Shown one piece after another: positions 28,594 through 36,521 of a stretch of 64,000 bases of DNA. The DNA is from SHWC01 sp050173345. Lineage in GTDB: Bacteria > Pseudomonadota > Alphaproteobacteria > UBA828. Both the position numbers and the translations under genes were made by a program. Each line of letters starts with the position of its first letter. Position 1 is the first letter of the stretch. The DNA lies in the NCBI GenBank assembly GCA_050173345.1, contig JBFXKW010000007.1, positions 124,001-188,000 of the forward strand, in the 5' to 3' direction. A model generated the notes under the pieces. That model did not search any database. It saw nothing but the letters and a program-made list of their open reading frames with translations, and had not been told where the DNA came from.

Positions 28594-28732
28594 AAGCCTG
28601 ACCGCATCCGGCGTTGCCGACGAGCCGACTGCCGATACCTTCGGCGGGCGGCTGCCGTCGCGCGTTGCCGCCGCAGCGCGGCTCTATCTGAAACCGATCG
28701 AGGCGGCGCGGGAGCCGTTCTTCGAGCTGATC

Positions 28733-29683
28733 GTGCGCGACGGCGCACGGGTCGAACGCCAGCTCGCCGCGCCCGATGAGATCGAAGCGTGGAGCGCCTC
28801 GCAACCCGATGCCGTGGCTGCCCGGCTGCGGGCCTTGCGGCGCAACCTCGACGCGAAGCCGACCCCGGCATGGGCGAAGGGGCGCGGCCTGCCGCTCGTC
28901 ATGGGCATCGTCAACGTGACGCCCGACAGCTTCTCGGACGGCGGCGACCATCCGACTCCCGAGGCCGCGATTGAGCGCGGGCTCGGGTTGATCGCGGAGG
29001 GCGCCGACATCGTCGATGTCGGCGGCGAATCGACCCGGCCCGGATCGAGCGCGCCGCTGCTCGACGAGGAGCTGGCGCGCGCCATCCCGGTGGTCGAGGC
29101 GCTCGCCGGCCGCGGCGCCGTCGTCTCGATCGATACGCGCCGCGCCGCGGTGATGCAGGCGGCCCTCGCCGCAGGGGCGGGCATGCTGAACGACGTGAGC
29201 GCGCTGCGCCACGATCCGGCCTGCCTCGGGGTCGTGGCGGCGCACGACGTGCCGGTCGTGCTCATGCACATGCAGGGCACGCCCGAAACCATGCAGGCCG
29301 AGCCGCGCTATGACTGCGCGCCGCTCGACGTGTTTGATTTCCTCGAAGCGCGCATCGCGGCCTGCGAGGCAGCCGGCGTGCCGCGCCGCCGTCTGGTCGT
29401 CGATCCCGGCATCGGCTTCGGCAAGACGGTCGAACACAACCTGGAAATCATCCGCGACCTCGCCGTGCTGCGTGGCCTCGGCTGCCCGGTCATGGTCGGG
29501 CTCTCGCGCAAGGGCTTCATCGGCCGGCTGACCGGTATCGAGAAACCGAAGGACCGGCTGGCGGGCTCGCTCGCCGGCGCGCTCCATGCCGTGGCGTCCG
29601 GCGCCTCGATTCTCCGGGTGCACGATGTCGCGGCCACCCGGCATGCGCTTGCCCTATGGCAGGCCATCGAGGCCGCCCCGTGA
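28733..29683 (+). CDS. folP: Dihydropteroate synthase FolP; true start probably upstream
   Basis: Condenses p-aminobenzoate with the pterin pyrophosphate in folate synthesis. The TIM barrel begins at LVMGIVNVTPDSFSDGGDHP, with VDVGGESTRPGS, SIDTRRAAVM, NDVSAL, VVLMHMQGTPETM, VVDPGIGFGKTVEHN and GLSRKGFIGRL. The first standard start is the GTG at 28733 (316 residues). The same frame stays open and protein-like upstream (RLPSRVAAAARLYLKPIEA), back to a CTG at 28598, five bases after the ftsH stop. Alphaproteobacterial FolP often has such an N-terminal extension, so the real protein may be about 361 residues with a CTG start. Confidence 0.92.
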   Translation: MRDGARVERQLAAPDEIEAWSASQPDAVAARLRALRRNLDAKPTPAWAKGRGLPLVMGIVNVTPDSFSDGGDHPTPEAAIERGLGLIAEGADIVDVGGESTRPGSSAPLLDEELARAIPVVEALAGRGAVVSIDTRRAAVMQAALAAGAGMLNDVSALRHDPACLGVVAAHDVPVVLMHMQGTPETMQAEPRYDCAPLDVFDFLEARIAACEAAGVPRRRLVVDPGIGFGKTVEHNLEIIRDLAVLRGLGCPVMVGLSRKGFIGRLTGIEKPKDRLAGSLAGALHAVASGASILRVHDVAATRHALALWQAIEAAP

Positions 29684-29778
29684 ACTCGCGCCGAGTCGAC
29701 GGCGTTGCCCCGGATGACCCGTTGCGGGCGCATGACGGCAGGGTTAAAGAAGCAGGGCAGAGGAGCAGGCTTTCCGGC

Positions 29779-31137
29779 ATGACCCGCACGCTGTTCGGCA
29801 CCGATGGGATCCGCGGCACCGCGAACCGCGACCCGATGACCGCGGAGATTGCGCTCAAGGTCGGCATGGCGGCCGGCGCCGCGTTCCGGCGCGGCGAGCA
29901 CCGCAACCGCGCGGTGATCGGCAAGGACACGCGGCTCTCGGGCTACCTGATCGAACCCGCGCTGACCGCCGGCTTCATCGCGGTCGGCATGGACGTGGTC
30001 TTGGTCGGGCCGCTGCCGACGCCTGCCGTCGCCATGCTGACGCGCTCGCTCAGGGCCGATCTCGGCGTGATGATCTCGGCCTCGCACAACCCGTTCGAGG
30101 ATAACGGCATCAAACTGTTCGGCCCGGACGGCTACAAGCTCTCGGACGCGGTGGAAGCCGAGATCGAGGCGCGCATCGAGAACGGTTGCGACGCCGCGCG
30201 CGCCGCACCCGCCGATCTCGGCCGCGCCCGCCGGCTCGAGGACGCGGTCGGCCGCTATATCGAGTTCGTCAAGCGCACCTTGCCGGCGCGCCTCACGCTC
30301 GACGGCCTCAAGGTGGTGGTCGATTGCGCCAACGGCGCGGCCTATCGCGTCGCGCCCATCGTGCTGAGCGAGCTCGGCGCCGAGGTGGTCGCGATCGGCG
30401 CAACGCCCGACGGCATCAACATCAACCAGGGCTGCGGCTCGACCGATCTCGCCGCGCTGCGCGCCGCGGTGGTCGAGCACGGCGCCGACCTCGGCATCGC
30501 GCTCGACGGCGATGCCGACCGGGTCGTGCTGTGCGACGAGGCGGGCAACCCGATCGACGGCGACCAGATCATGGCGCTGATCGCGGGCGCCTGGCAGCGC
30601 GACGGCGCGCTCAAGGGCGGCGGCGTGGTCGCCACCGTGATGTCTAACCTCGGGCTCGAACGCTACATGGAAGGGCTCGGGCTCCGCCTCGAACGCGCGC
30701 CGGTCGGCGACCGCTATGTCGTCGAGCGGATGCGCAGTCTCGGCATGAACCTCGGCGGCGAGCAGTCCGGCCATATCATCCTCGGCGACGTCTCGACCAC
30801 GGGCGACGGGCTGATCGCGGCGCTCCAGGTCATGGCCGTGCTGGTGCAGGACGGCCGGCGCGCCAGCGAAGTCGCCCGGGTCTTCGCGCCGCTGCCGCAG
30901 GTGATGCGCAACGTCTCGGTGGTCAACGGCGACCCGCTCGGCGCGGCGCTGGTGCGCGATGCGATCCGCTCGGGCGAGGCGCAGCTCGGCAAGGCGGGCC
31001 GGCTGGTGGTGCGCCGCTCCGGCACCGAGCCGCTCGTGCGCGTCATGGCCGAGGGCGACGACGCGGCGCTGATCGGCGAGGTCGCCGATTCGATCGCCCG
31101 CGCCGTCCGCGAAGCCGCCGCCGATCCCATCCGATAA
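29779..31137 (+). CDS. glmM: Phosphoglucosamine mutase GlmM
   Basis: Interconverts glucosamine 6- and 1-phosphate on the way to UDP-GlcNAc. From ATG 29779 the product has 452 residues. It has FGTDGIRGTANRDPMT, the active-site serine loop VMISASHNPFEDNGIKLFG, the metal loop IALDGDADRVVLCDE, the sugar-binding GGEQSGHIIL and the phosphate-binding RRSGTEPLVRVMAEG. An open frame before the ATG is not conserved. It follows folP by 95 bases, an arrangement common with ftsH-folP-glmM. Confidence 0.96.
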   Translation: MTRTLFGTDGIRGTANRDPMTAEIALKVGMAAGAAFRRGEHRNRAVIGKDTRLSGYLIEPALTAGFIAVGMDVVLVGPLPTPAVAMLTRSLRADLGVMISASHNPFEDNGIKLFGPDGYKLSDAVEAEIEARIENGCDAARAAPADLGRARRLEDAVGRYIEFVKRTLPARLTLDGLKVVVDCANGAAYRVAPIVLSELGAEVVAIGATPDGININQGCGSTDLAALRAAVVEHGADLGIALDGDADRVVLCDEAGNPIDGDQIMALIAGAWQRDGALKGGGVVATVMSNLGLERYMEGLGLRLERAPVGDRYVVERMRSLGMNLGGEQSGHIILGDVSTTGDGLIAALQVMAVLVQDGRRASEVARVFAPLPQVMRNVSVVNGDPLGAALVRDAIRSGEAQLGKAGRLVVRRSGTEPLVRVMAEGDDAALIGEVADSIARAVREAAADPIR

Positions 31138-31162
31138 GCGACCAATCGCAGGAACCGACTTC

Positions 31163-31972
31163 ATGAAGGGCCGCGTGCTCATCGTAGCCGGCTCGGATTC
31201 CGGCGGCGGCGCCGGGATTCAGGCCGACATCAAGACCGTGACCGCGCTCGCCGGCTTCGCCATGACCGCGATCACCGCGCTGACCGCGCAGAACAGCGAG
31301 CGGGTGATCGGCGTCCATCCGGTGCCGCCAGGTTTCGTCGCCGACCAGATGCGCATGGTGCTCGCCGATCTCGGCGCCGATTGCCTCAAGACCGGCATGA
31401 TGCACGACGCCGCGATCATCGACGCGGTCTCCGACGTGCTCGACGACGAGGCGCGCGGCATCCCGCTGGTGGTCGATCCCGTGATGGTCTCGAAGACCGG
31501 GGTGCCGCTGCTCGACCCCGCGGCGCTCTCGGTGTTCAAGGCGCGCCTCGTGCTGCGCGCCACGCTGATCACGCCGAACGCGCCGGAGGCGGAGCTGCTG
31601 ACCGGCCTCACCATCGCGACTCCCGACGACATGAGGCACGCGGCCGAGATGCTGCGCACGCTGGGCACGCCGAACGTGCTGCTCAAGGGCGGGCATCTGC
31701 CGGGCGACACCGTGACCGACATGCTGGCGACCGAGGCGGGCATCAAGGTCTTCCAATGGCCGCGCATCAAGACGAAGAGCGACCACGGCACCGGCTGCAC
31801 GCTGGCTTCCGCGATCGCGACCGGGCTCGCCCAGGGGCTTTCGCTGGAGGATGCGGTCGGCCGGGCGCGCGCCTATCTGCAGGCCGCGCTCAAGACCGCG
31901 CCCGGCTATGGCCGCGGCCACGGGCCGCTCAACCACGCGGTCACGGTGCGGCCGGTCGAGGGCTGGCCGTAG
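31163..31972 (+). CDS. thiD: Hydroxymethylpyrimidine/phosphomethylpyrimidine kinase ThiD
   Basis: Phosphorylates HMP and then HMP-P for thiamine synthesis; its product feeds ThiE, also encoded in this window. The 269-residue ribokinase-fold protein has VAGSDSGGGAGIQADIKT, VVDPVMVSKTG, ITPNAPEAELLTG, LLKGGHL and the anion-hole KSDHGTGCTLASAIATGLAQG with its catalytic aspartate-class motif near the C-terminus. It follows glmM by 25 bases. Confidence 0.95.
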   Translation: MKGRVLIVAGSDSGGGAGIQADIKTVTALAGFAMTAITALTAQNSERVIGVHPVPPGFVADQMRMVLADLGADCLKTGMMHDAAIIDAVSDVLDDEARGIPLVVDPVMVSKTGVPLLDPAALSVFKARLVLRATLITPNAPEAELLTGLTIATPDDMRHAAEMLRTLGTPNVLLKGGHLPGDTVTDMLATEAGIKVFQWPRIKTKSDHGTGCTLASAIATGLAQGLSLEDAVGRARAYLQAALKTAPGYGRGHGPLNHAVTVRPVEGWP

Positions 31973-31980
31973 TCGCCGGC

Positions 31981-32820
31981 ATGGGTGCTGCGGCCGAGGA
32001 CTATGCCCGGATCGGCGCGGCCATCGCGTATCTGGTCGATCACTATGACAGGCCGCCGTCACCGGATGCAGCCGCGGCGCATGCCGGCCTCGACGCGCGG
32101 CGCTTCGAGGAGATGTTCACGCGCTGGGCCGGCATCGGCCCGCAGCGCTTCGTGCGCTATCTCACGCTCGAACACATCAAGCGCGCGCTCGACGATACCG
32201 CCGCCATGCACGACAAGAGCGGACTGCACGAACTCTCCGTGGTCTACGAGGCCGCGGGTTCAGGCGGCGATGGCCTCGCGATCCGCTATGGCGTGACGCC
32301 GAGCCCGTTCGGCGCGTGCTTCATCGGTTCGACGGAGAAGGGGATTTGCGGCCTCGGCTTCTTGCCCGCCGAAGACCCGGCAGCGTCCGAGGCGTTCTTC
32401 CGCTCGCGCTGGCCGGGGGCGCGATTGACCCATGATCCGAAGCTCGCCGCGTCCCTCGCCGAGCCGATCTTCACTTTCGATGCGAACCGGCGCCGGCCGC
32501 TCCGGCTTCACCTGATGGGCACACCCTTCCAGCTCGATGTCTGGAAGGCCCTGCTGCGCATCCCGCCGGGCGCGGTGACGAGCTACGAGGCGCTGGCGGT
32601 CAGGCTGCGCAAGCCGCCGCGCGCCGCGCGTGCGGTGGGCGGCGCGGGCGGCGCCAACCCGGTCTCCTACCTGGTGCCGTGCCACCGCGTGGTGCGCAAG
32701 GCGGGCATCATCACCGGCTATGAGTGGGGGCCCGAGCGGAAGCGCGCGCTGCTCGCGCTCGAAGGCGCCAGAGCAGGATCGTTTGAGATGGAATCGCCCG
32801 GCGATCCATCTCAAACGTGA
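31981..32820 (+). CDS. AraC-type HTH/methylated-DNA--protein-cysteine methyltransferase fusion
   Basis: Removes alkyl groups from O6-alkylguanine by transfer to its own cysteine. The 279-residue product has an N-terminal AraC-like helix-turn-helix (AHAGLDARRFEEMFTRWAGIGPQRFVRYL) and a C-terminal alkyltransferase domain with FQLDVWKALLRIPPGAVTSYEALA, the active-site PCHRVVRKAG and ITGYEWGPERKRALL. The zinc phosphotriester domain of full Ada is missing. The last 17 codons lie inside a palindromic repeat (32770-32830), so the tail ARAGSFEMESPGDPSQT is repeat-encoded. ATG 31981 lies 8 bases after thiD. Confidence 0.88.
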   Translation: MGAAAEDYARIGAAIAYLVDHYDRPPSPDAAAAHAGLDARRFEEMFTRWAGIGPQRFVRYLTLEHIKRALDDTAAMHDKSGLHELSVVYEAAGSGGDGLAIRYGVTPSPFGACFIGSTEKGICGLGFLPAEDPAASEAFFRSRWPGARLTHDPKLAASLAEPIFTFDANRRRPLRLHLMGTPFQLDVWKALLRIPPGAVTSYEALAVRLRKPPRAARAVGGAGGANPVSYLVPCHRVVRKAGIITGYEWGPERKRALLALEGARAGSFEMESPGDPSQT

Positions 32821-32830
32821 ATCCTGCTCT
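32770..32830. repeat. Palindromic element (dyad A) overlapping the alkyltransferase 3' end
   Basis: The left arm AGAGCAGGATCGTTTGAGAT continues to 32792. The right arm (32805-32830) is its reverse complement apart from a three-base TGA insertion, and ATCGC/GCGAT continues the pairing near the loop. The inserted TGA is the stop codon of the alkyltransferase gene. Confidence 0.8.
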
Positions 32831-32843
32831 GCCTAAATGAATT

Positions 32844-32893
32844 AGAGCACGATTCACCGATCAGGTCGAAGCAACCTGATCGGATCGTGCTCT
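32844..32893. repeat. Second palindromic element (dyad B), related to dyad A
   Basis: AGAGCACGATTCACCGATCA with GG (32844-32865) pairs with CCTGATCGGATCGTGCTCT (32875-32893) apart from a three-base TCA insertion. Its outer AGAGCA(C/G)GATTCAC motif matches the outer end of dyad A, only the core differs. Confidence 0.78.
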
Positions 32894-32961
32894 TGTATGA
32901 TGCGATAGCCGAGAAGGCAGTGCCTGCCTAAACTCGGGGTCTCAGTGCCGGGAGCCCGAAC

Positions 32962-33420
32962 ATGCACTATGCCTATTTCGATGATCTGCAGGTCGGCCAG
33001 CGCTTCGAGACGCTGGGCTGGACGCTGACCGAATCCTCGATCATCGACTTCGCCGCCGCCTACGATCCGCAATATTTCCACATCGACGTCGAAGCGGCGA
33101 AGAACGGCCCGTTCGGCGGCCTGATCTCGAGCGGCTTCCACACGCTCGTCGCCGGCTATCGCATGCTGTTCCAGGGCAACCATGTCGCGCCGCATGCGAG
33201 CCTCGGCTCGCCGGGCATCGACGAGCTGCGCTGGACCAAGCCGGTGAAGCCCGGCGACACGCTCCGGATGCGCGGCGAGGTGCTCGAGCTGCGCCCGTCG
33301 CAATCCAAGCCCGACCGCGGCGTGGCGCGCTTCCGCATCGAGATCGTCAACCAGAACGACGAGGTGGTGCTGAGCGCGCTGCCGCTCTGGATCCTGAGGA
33401 AGCGTCCGTCAGGCGCCTGA
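32962..33420 (+). CDS. MaoC-family dehydratase
   Basis: A 152-residue hot-dog-fold hydratase of the R-specific enoyl-CoA hydratase (MaoC) type. The hydratase motif is visible as FAAAYDPQYFHIDVEAAKNGPFGGLISSGFHT-like sequence, with the catalytic Asp in YDPQYFH and His in SSGFHT. The single-domain length fits PhaJ/MaoC-like proteins, but the substrate is unknown. It starts 69 bases after dyad B and overlaps the end of the opposing rnz gene by 12 bases. Confidence 0.87.
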   Translation: MHYAYFDDLQVGQRFETLGWTLTESSIIDFAAAYDPQYFHIDVEAAKNGPFGGLISSGFHTLVAGYRMLFQGNHVAPHASLGSPGIDELRWTKPVKPGDTLRMRGEVLELRPSQSKPDRGVARFRIEIVNQNDEVVLSALPLWILRKRPSGA

Positions 33421-34329
33421 CTTCTGAATCTTGAAGCGCGCGAGGTCGTCCGCGAGCACGGCGTCGGGGAAGATGGTGCGCGCCTCGGCCAGGATTTCCC
33501 GCCCGTGATAGCGCGCCGAGACATGGGTGAGCACCAGCGCGCCGGCCCTGGCCTCGCGTGCGAGCGTCGCCGCTTCCGTCGCCGTGATGTGGCCGTACTC
33601 GCGCGCCTTGTCGCGTTCGCGATCGAGGAAGGTCGCTTCGATGACCAGGCCGTCGACGCCCTCGGCGTGCGGCACCAGGCTCTCGATCTCCGCGCTATCG
33701 CCGATCACGAGGAGGCGCACGCCGGGCTCGGCCGGGCCGAGCACCTGGTCCGGCGCGACGGTGCGGCCATCGGCGAGGCGCACGGTCTTGCCGGTCTGCA
33801 GCCGGTGGCGCTCCTCGCCGGGCGGGATGCCGAGCGCGCGCGCCTTGGCATCGTCGAAGCGCCGGTGCGCGGGCTCCTCGAACAGGAAGCCGAACGAGCC
33901 GCCGCCCCTGTGGTTGACCGGCACCGGCAGCACGCGGAGCGATTCGCACGGGATCGCCCGGCCGGCCTCGATCGCCTCGTAGCGCAGTTCGACCGTCTCG
34001 TCGGTCTCGGGGAGGATTGCGTCGATGAGGCGCTTCGCGACCACGAGCGTCGGCGCGCTGCCGTGGATGGCGAGCGTCTCGCGCGCCGGCGTCTCGCCGA
34101 GCGCGGCGACCAGCCCGGCGAGGCCGAGCACATGGTCGAGATGCGCGTGGGTGAGCAGGATGCGGCTGAGCCGGCGCAGGCCGAGCCCGGCGCGCACGAG
34201 CTGGCGCTGGGTGCCCTCTCCGCAATCGATGAGGAAGCGCTCGCCGCCATGCAGCACCATGAGCGCCGGCAGGCCGCGCTCCGCGGTCGGCCGGCTCGCC
34301 GAGGTGCCGAGAAACACCAGCTCGAACAT
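33409..34329 (-). CDS. rnz: Ribonuclease Z
   Basis: A metallo-beta-lactamase-fold endonuclease for tRNA 3' maturation, or a broader RNase BN. From ATG 34329 the product has 306 residues. It has FLGTSASRPTAERGLPALM, DCGEGTQRQL, the zinc motif THAHLDHVLGLAGLV, IGDSAEIESL and the late EATFLDRE and LTHVSARYHGREI metal ligands. The open frame to 34362 lies before the conserved MFELVFLGT start. Confidence 0.93.
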   Translation of the reverse strand: MFELVFLGTSASRPTAERGLPALMVLHGGERFLIDCGEGTQRQLVRAGLGLRRLSRILLTHAHLDHVLGLAGLVAALGETPARETLAIHGSAPTLVVAKRLIDAILPETDETVELRYEAIEAGRAIPCESLRVLPVPVNHRGGGSFGFLFEEPAHRRFDDAKARALGIPPGEERHRLQTGKTVRLADGRTVAPDQVLGPAEPGVRLLVIGDSAEIESLVPHAEGVDGLVIEATFLDRERDKAREYGHITATEAATLAREARAGALVLTHVSARYHGREILAEARTIFPDAVLADDLARFKIQKSGA

Positions 34330-34433
34330 GTCCCTACCCGCGATTGCGGCGATATGACCCAAACCCTCGGCTTTTCCCCGACCGCCGGATGCGCCATATC
34401 TTGCGCCATGCTGACCGCCCCGGCCATGGCTCG

Positions 34434-35606
34434 ATGACGGCGAACGCGACGCTTGCGGCAGCGTCGTCCCGCACGCTGCGCCACGATGCCGCGAAGGCGG
34501 ACCGGCAGATCGCGCACTGGCTGCTCGCGGTCGCCGCGCTCGTCTTCTGCATGGTGGTGCTCGGCGGCGTCACGCGCCTGACCGAGTCGGGCCTCTCCAT
34601 CGTCGAGTGGCAGCCGCTGATCGGCGCCATCCCGCCGCTCTCCGAGGCTGACTGGCAGGCGCTGTTCGCGAAATACCAGGCGACGCCCGAGTACCAGAAG
34701 GTCAACCTCGGCATGACGCTCGAGGGCTTCAAGGAGATTTTCTGGCTCGAATACCTGCACCGCCTGCTCGGCCGCGCCATCGGCGTCGCCTTCCTGCTGC
34801 CCTTCCTCTATTTCCTCGTGCGTCGGCGCATCCGCCGCGGCCTCGCGCCGCAGCTCGCGGTCATGTTCGTGCTCGGCGCGCTGCAGGGCGCGCTCGGCTG
34901 GTACATGGTGAAGAGCGGGCTCAGCGACCGGCCCGATGTCAGCCCGTACCGCCTCGCCGCGCATCTCGTGCTCGCGACCGCGATCTATCTCTACATGCTC
35001 TGGGTCGCGCTCGGCCTGCTCGCGCCGAGGGGGCCGAAGGCGCGCCAGGGCAGGGGGCCGCGGCTGGTCCGTGTCTACGCACCGGCGCTGCTCGGCCTCA
35101 CGCTGCTGACGCTCACCGCCGGTGCCTTCGTCGCCGGCAACGACGCCGGGCTCGCCTACAACAGCTTCCCGCTGATGGACGGCCGGCTGGTGCCGCAGGA
35201 CCTCTTCCCCCACGAGCCGGCTTGGCGCAACGGCTTCGAGGGCCTGGCGCTGGTGCAGCTCAATCACCGGCTGCTCGCCTACCTGACCGTGCTTGGCGCG
35301 CTCGGCCTCGTCATCGCCTCGGGCGCCTATGGCACGCGCAGCGGCCTTTCGGTCGAGACCCGCCGCGTCGTCTGGCTCGTTGCCGGCCTCGCGCTCGGCC
35401 AGGCCGGGCTCGGCGTCGTGACGCTGCTGCTCTATGTGCCCATCGCGCTCGGCGCGGCGCACCAGGGCGGCGCGCTGCTGCTGCTCACCGCGCTCTTATG
35501 GGCGAGTCATTCGGCGCGTCGCGCCGAAGGCGCGCCCACGTCAAGACGGACCGAGGGTACGCCGGGCCTTACCAGCGCAGCACCGGGATCGCGGCGTCCG
35601 GCCTGA
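34434..35606 (+). CDS. ctaA: Heme A synthase CtaA
   Basis: Oxidises the C8 methyl of heme O to the formyl group of heme A for cytochrome c oxidase. The 390-residue inner-membrane protein has about eight helices. Family features are LGGVTRLTESGLSIVEWQPL, WLEYLHRLLGRAIG with a heme-ligand histidine, QGALGWYMVKSGLS, and VQLNHRLLAYL and ALGAAHQGGALLLL carrying later histidines. The start at ATG 34434 is taken from homology. The C-terminal tail runs 38 bases into the opposing HAD gene and is probably not conserved. Confidence 0.93.
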   Translation: MTANATLAAASSRTLRHDAAKADRQIAHWLLAVAALVFCMVVLGGVTRLTESGLSIVEWQPLIGAIPPLSEADWQALFAKYQATPEYQKVNLGMTLEGFKEIFWLEYLHRLLGRAIGVAFLLPFLYFLVRRRIRRGLAPQLAVMFVLGALQGALGWYMVKSGLSDRPDVSPYRLAAHLVLATAIYLYMLWVALGLLAPRGPKARQGRGPRLVRVYAPALLGLTLLTLTAGAFVAGNDAGLAYNSFPLMDGRLVPQDLFPHEPAWRNGFEGLALVQLNHRLLAYLTVLGALGLVIASGAYGTRSGLSVETRRVVWLVAGLALGQAGLGVVTLLLYVPIALGAAHQGGALLLLTALLWASHSARRAEGAPTSRRTEGTPGLTSAAPGSRRPA

Positions 35607-36441
35607 TCTCGGGCGAGGTCACGAGGGCTTCGAGCGCCTCGGCAGGCGGCGGGCTGAGCCGGTCGATGCCGAGCGCGTCGGCGAGGATGCCGCCGGTGAC
35701 CAGCAGGCTGGCGAGCCCGGCGGCGCGCGCGCCCCTGATGTCGGTCTCGATGCCGTCGCCGATCGCGAGCACCCGATGGGCGGCGCTCAGGCCGAGCCTT
35801 TCGAGCGTCGGCGGATAGCTGCTCGGATAGGGCTTGCCGAAATAGCTCACGCCTCCGCCGAGCTCCAGATAGCGCGCGGCGAGCGCGCCGGCGCAGGCTT
35901 CGCGGACGCCGAGCCGCACCACCACGAGATCCGGATTGGCGCACAGCATGGGCAGCCCGCGCCGTGCCGCCGCCGCCAGCGTATCTTCGTAGTGAGCCAC
36001 CGTGGGCCGCGCGTCGTCGAGCCCGATCGCGAGCAGGAAGTCCGCTTCCTCCACCGCATCGGCGCGGCGATAGTCAAGGCCGTCGAGCAGGTCGTCGTCC
36101 ATGTCAGGGCCGAGCAGGACATAGCGCGGCCCGAGCGTAGCGAGCGCCGCATCGCGCCGCGTTTCGAGCGCGGCGCGGGTGACCTCGCCGGACGACACCA
36201 CGCCGCGGTGCAGGCCGGGCGGCACGCCCTTGGCTTCGAGCTGCTGCTCGACCCTCGCGGCGCGGCGCGGCGCGTTGGAAAGGAAGACGACCGGGCGCCC
36301 GAGCACGGCCAGCCGCTCCAGGCACTCGACGACCTCGGGGAAGGCCGGCCCGCCCTGGTGGACGACGCCCCAGACGTCGAGCACGAAGCCGTCATAGCGC
36401 GCGGCGATCTGCGAGAGGCCGCTGATGAGCGGGATGACCAT
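35569..36441 (-). CDS. HAD-superfamily hydrolase, TIGR01459 (NagD-like) type
   Basis: A 290-residue class IIA HAD phosphatase. The nucleophile motif is VLDVWGVVHQGG, motif II VFLSNAPRRA, and the late GKPYPSSYPPTLERLG and AIGDGIETDIRGARAAGL segments carry motifs III and IV. The 4-nitrophenylphosphatase/NagD group acts on sugar or nucleotide phosphates; the substrate here is unknown. ATG 36441 is chosen by homology; the frame runs open into the upstream EAL gene as a spurious extension. Confidence 0.9.
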   Translation of the reverse strand: MVIPLISGLSQIAARYDGFVLDVWGVVHQGGPAFPEVVECLERLAVLGRPVVFLSNAPRRAARVEQQLEAKGVPPGLHRGVVSSGEVTRAALETRRDAALATLGPRYVLLGPDMDDDLLDGLDYRRADAVEEADFLLAIGLDDARPTVAHYEDTLAAAARRGLPMLCANPDLVVVRLGVREACAGALAARYLELGGGVSYFGKPYPSSYPPTLERLGLSAAHRVLAIGDGIETDIRGARAAGLASLLVTGGILADALGIDRLSPPPAEALEALVTSPEIRPDAAIPVLRW

Positions 36442-36521
36442 GGTGCGACGGAACCGGCGCAGCGAACGAGGAGCGCCCTTCTCGCACATCGCCGCGGCGC
36501 GGGGAAGCCCGCCGCGCCGCC

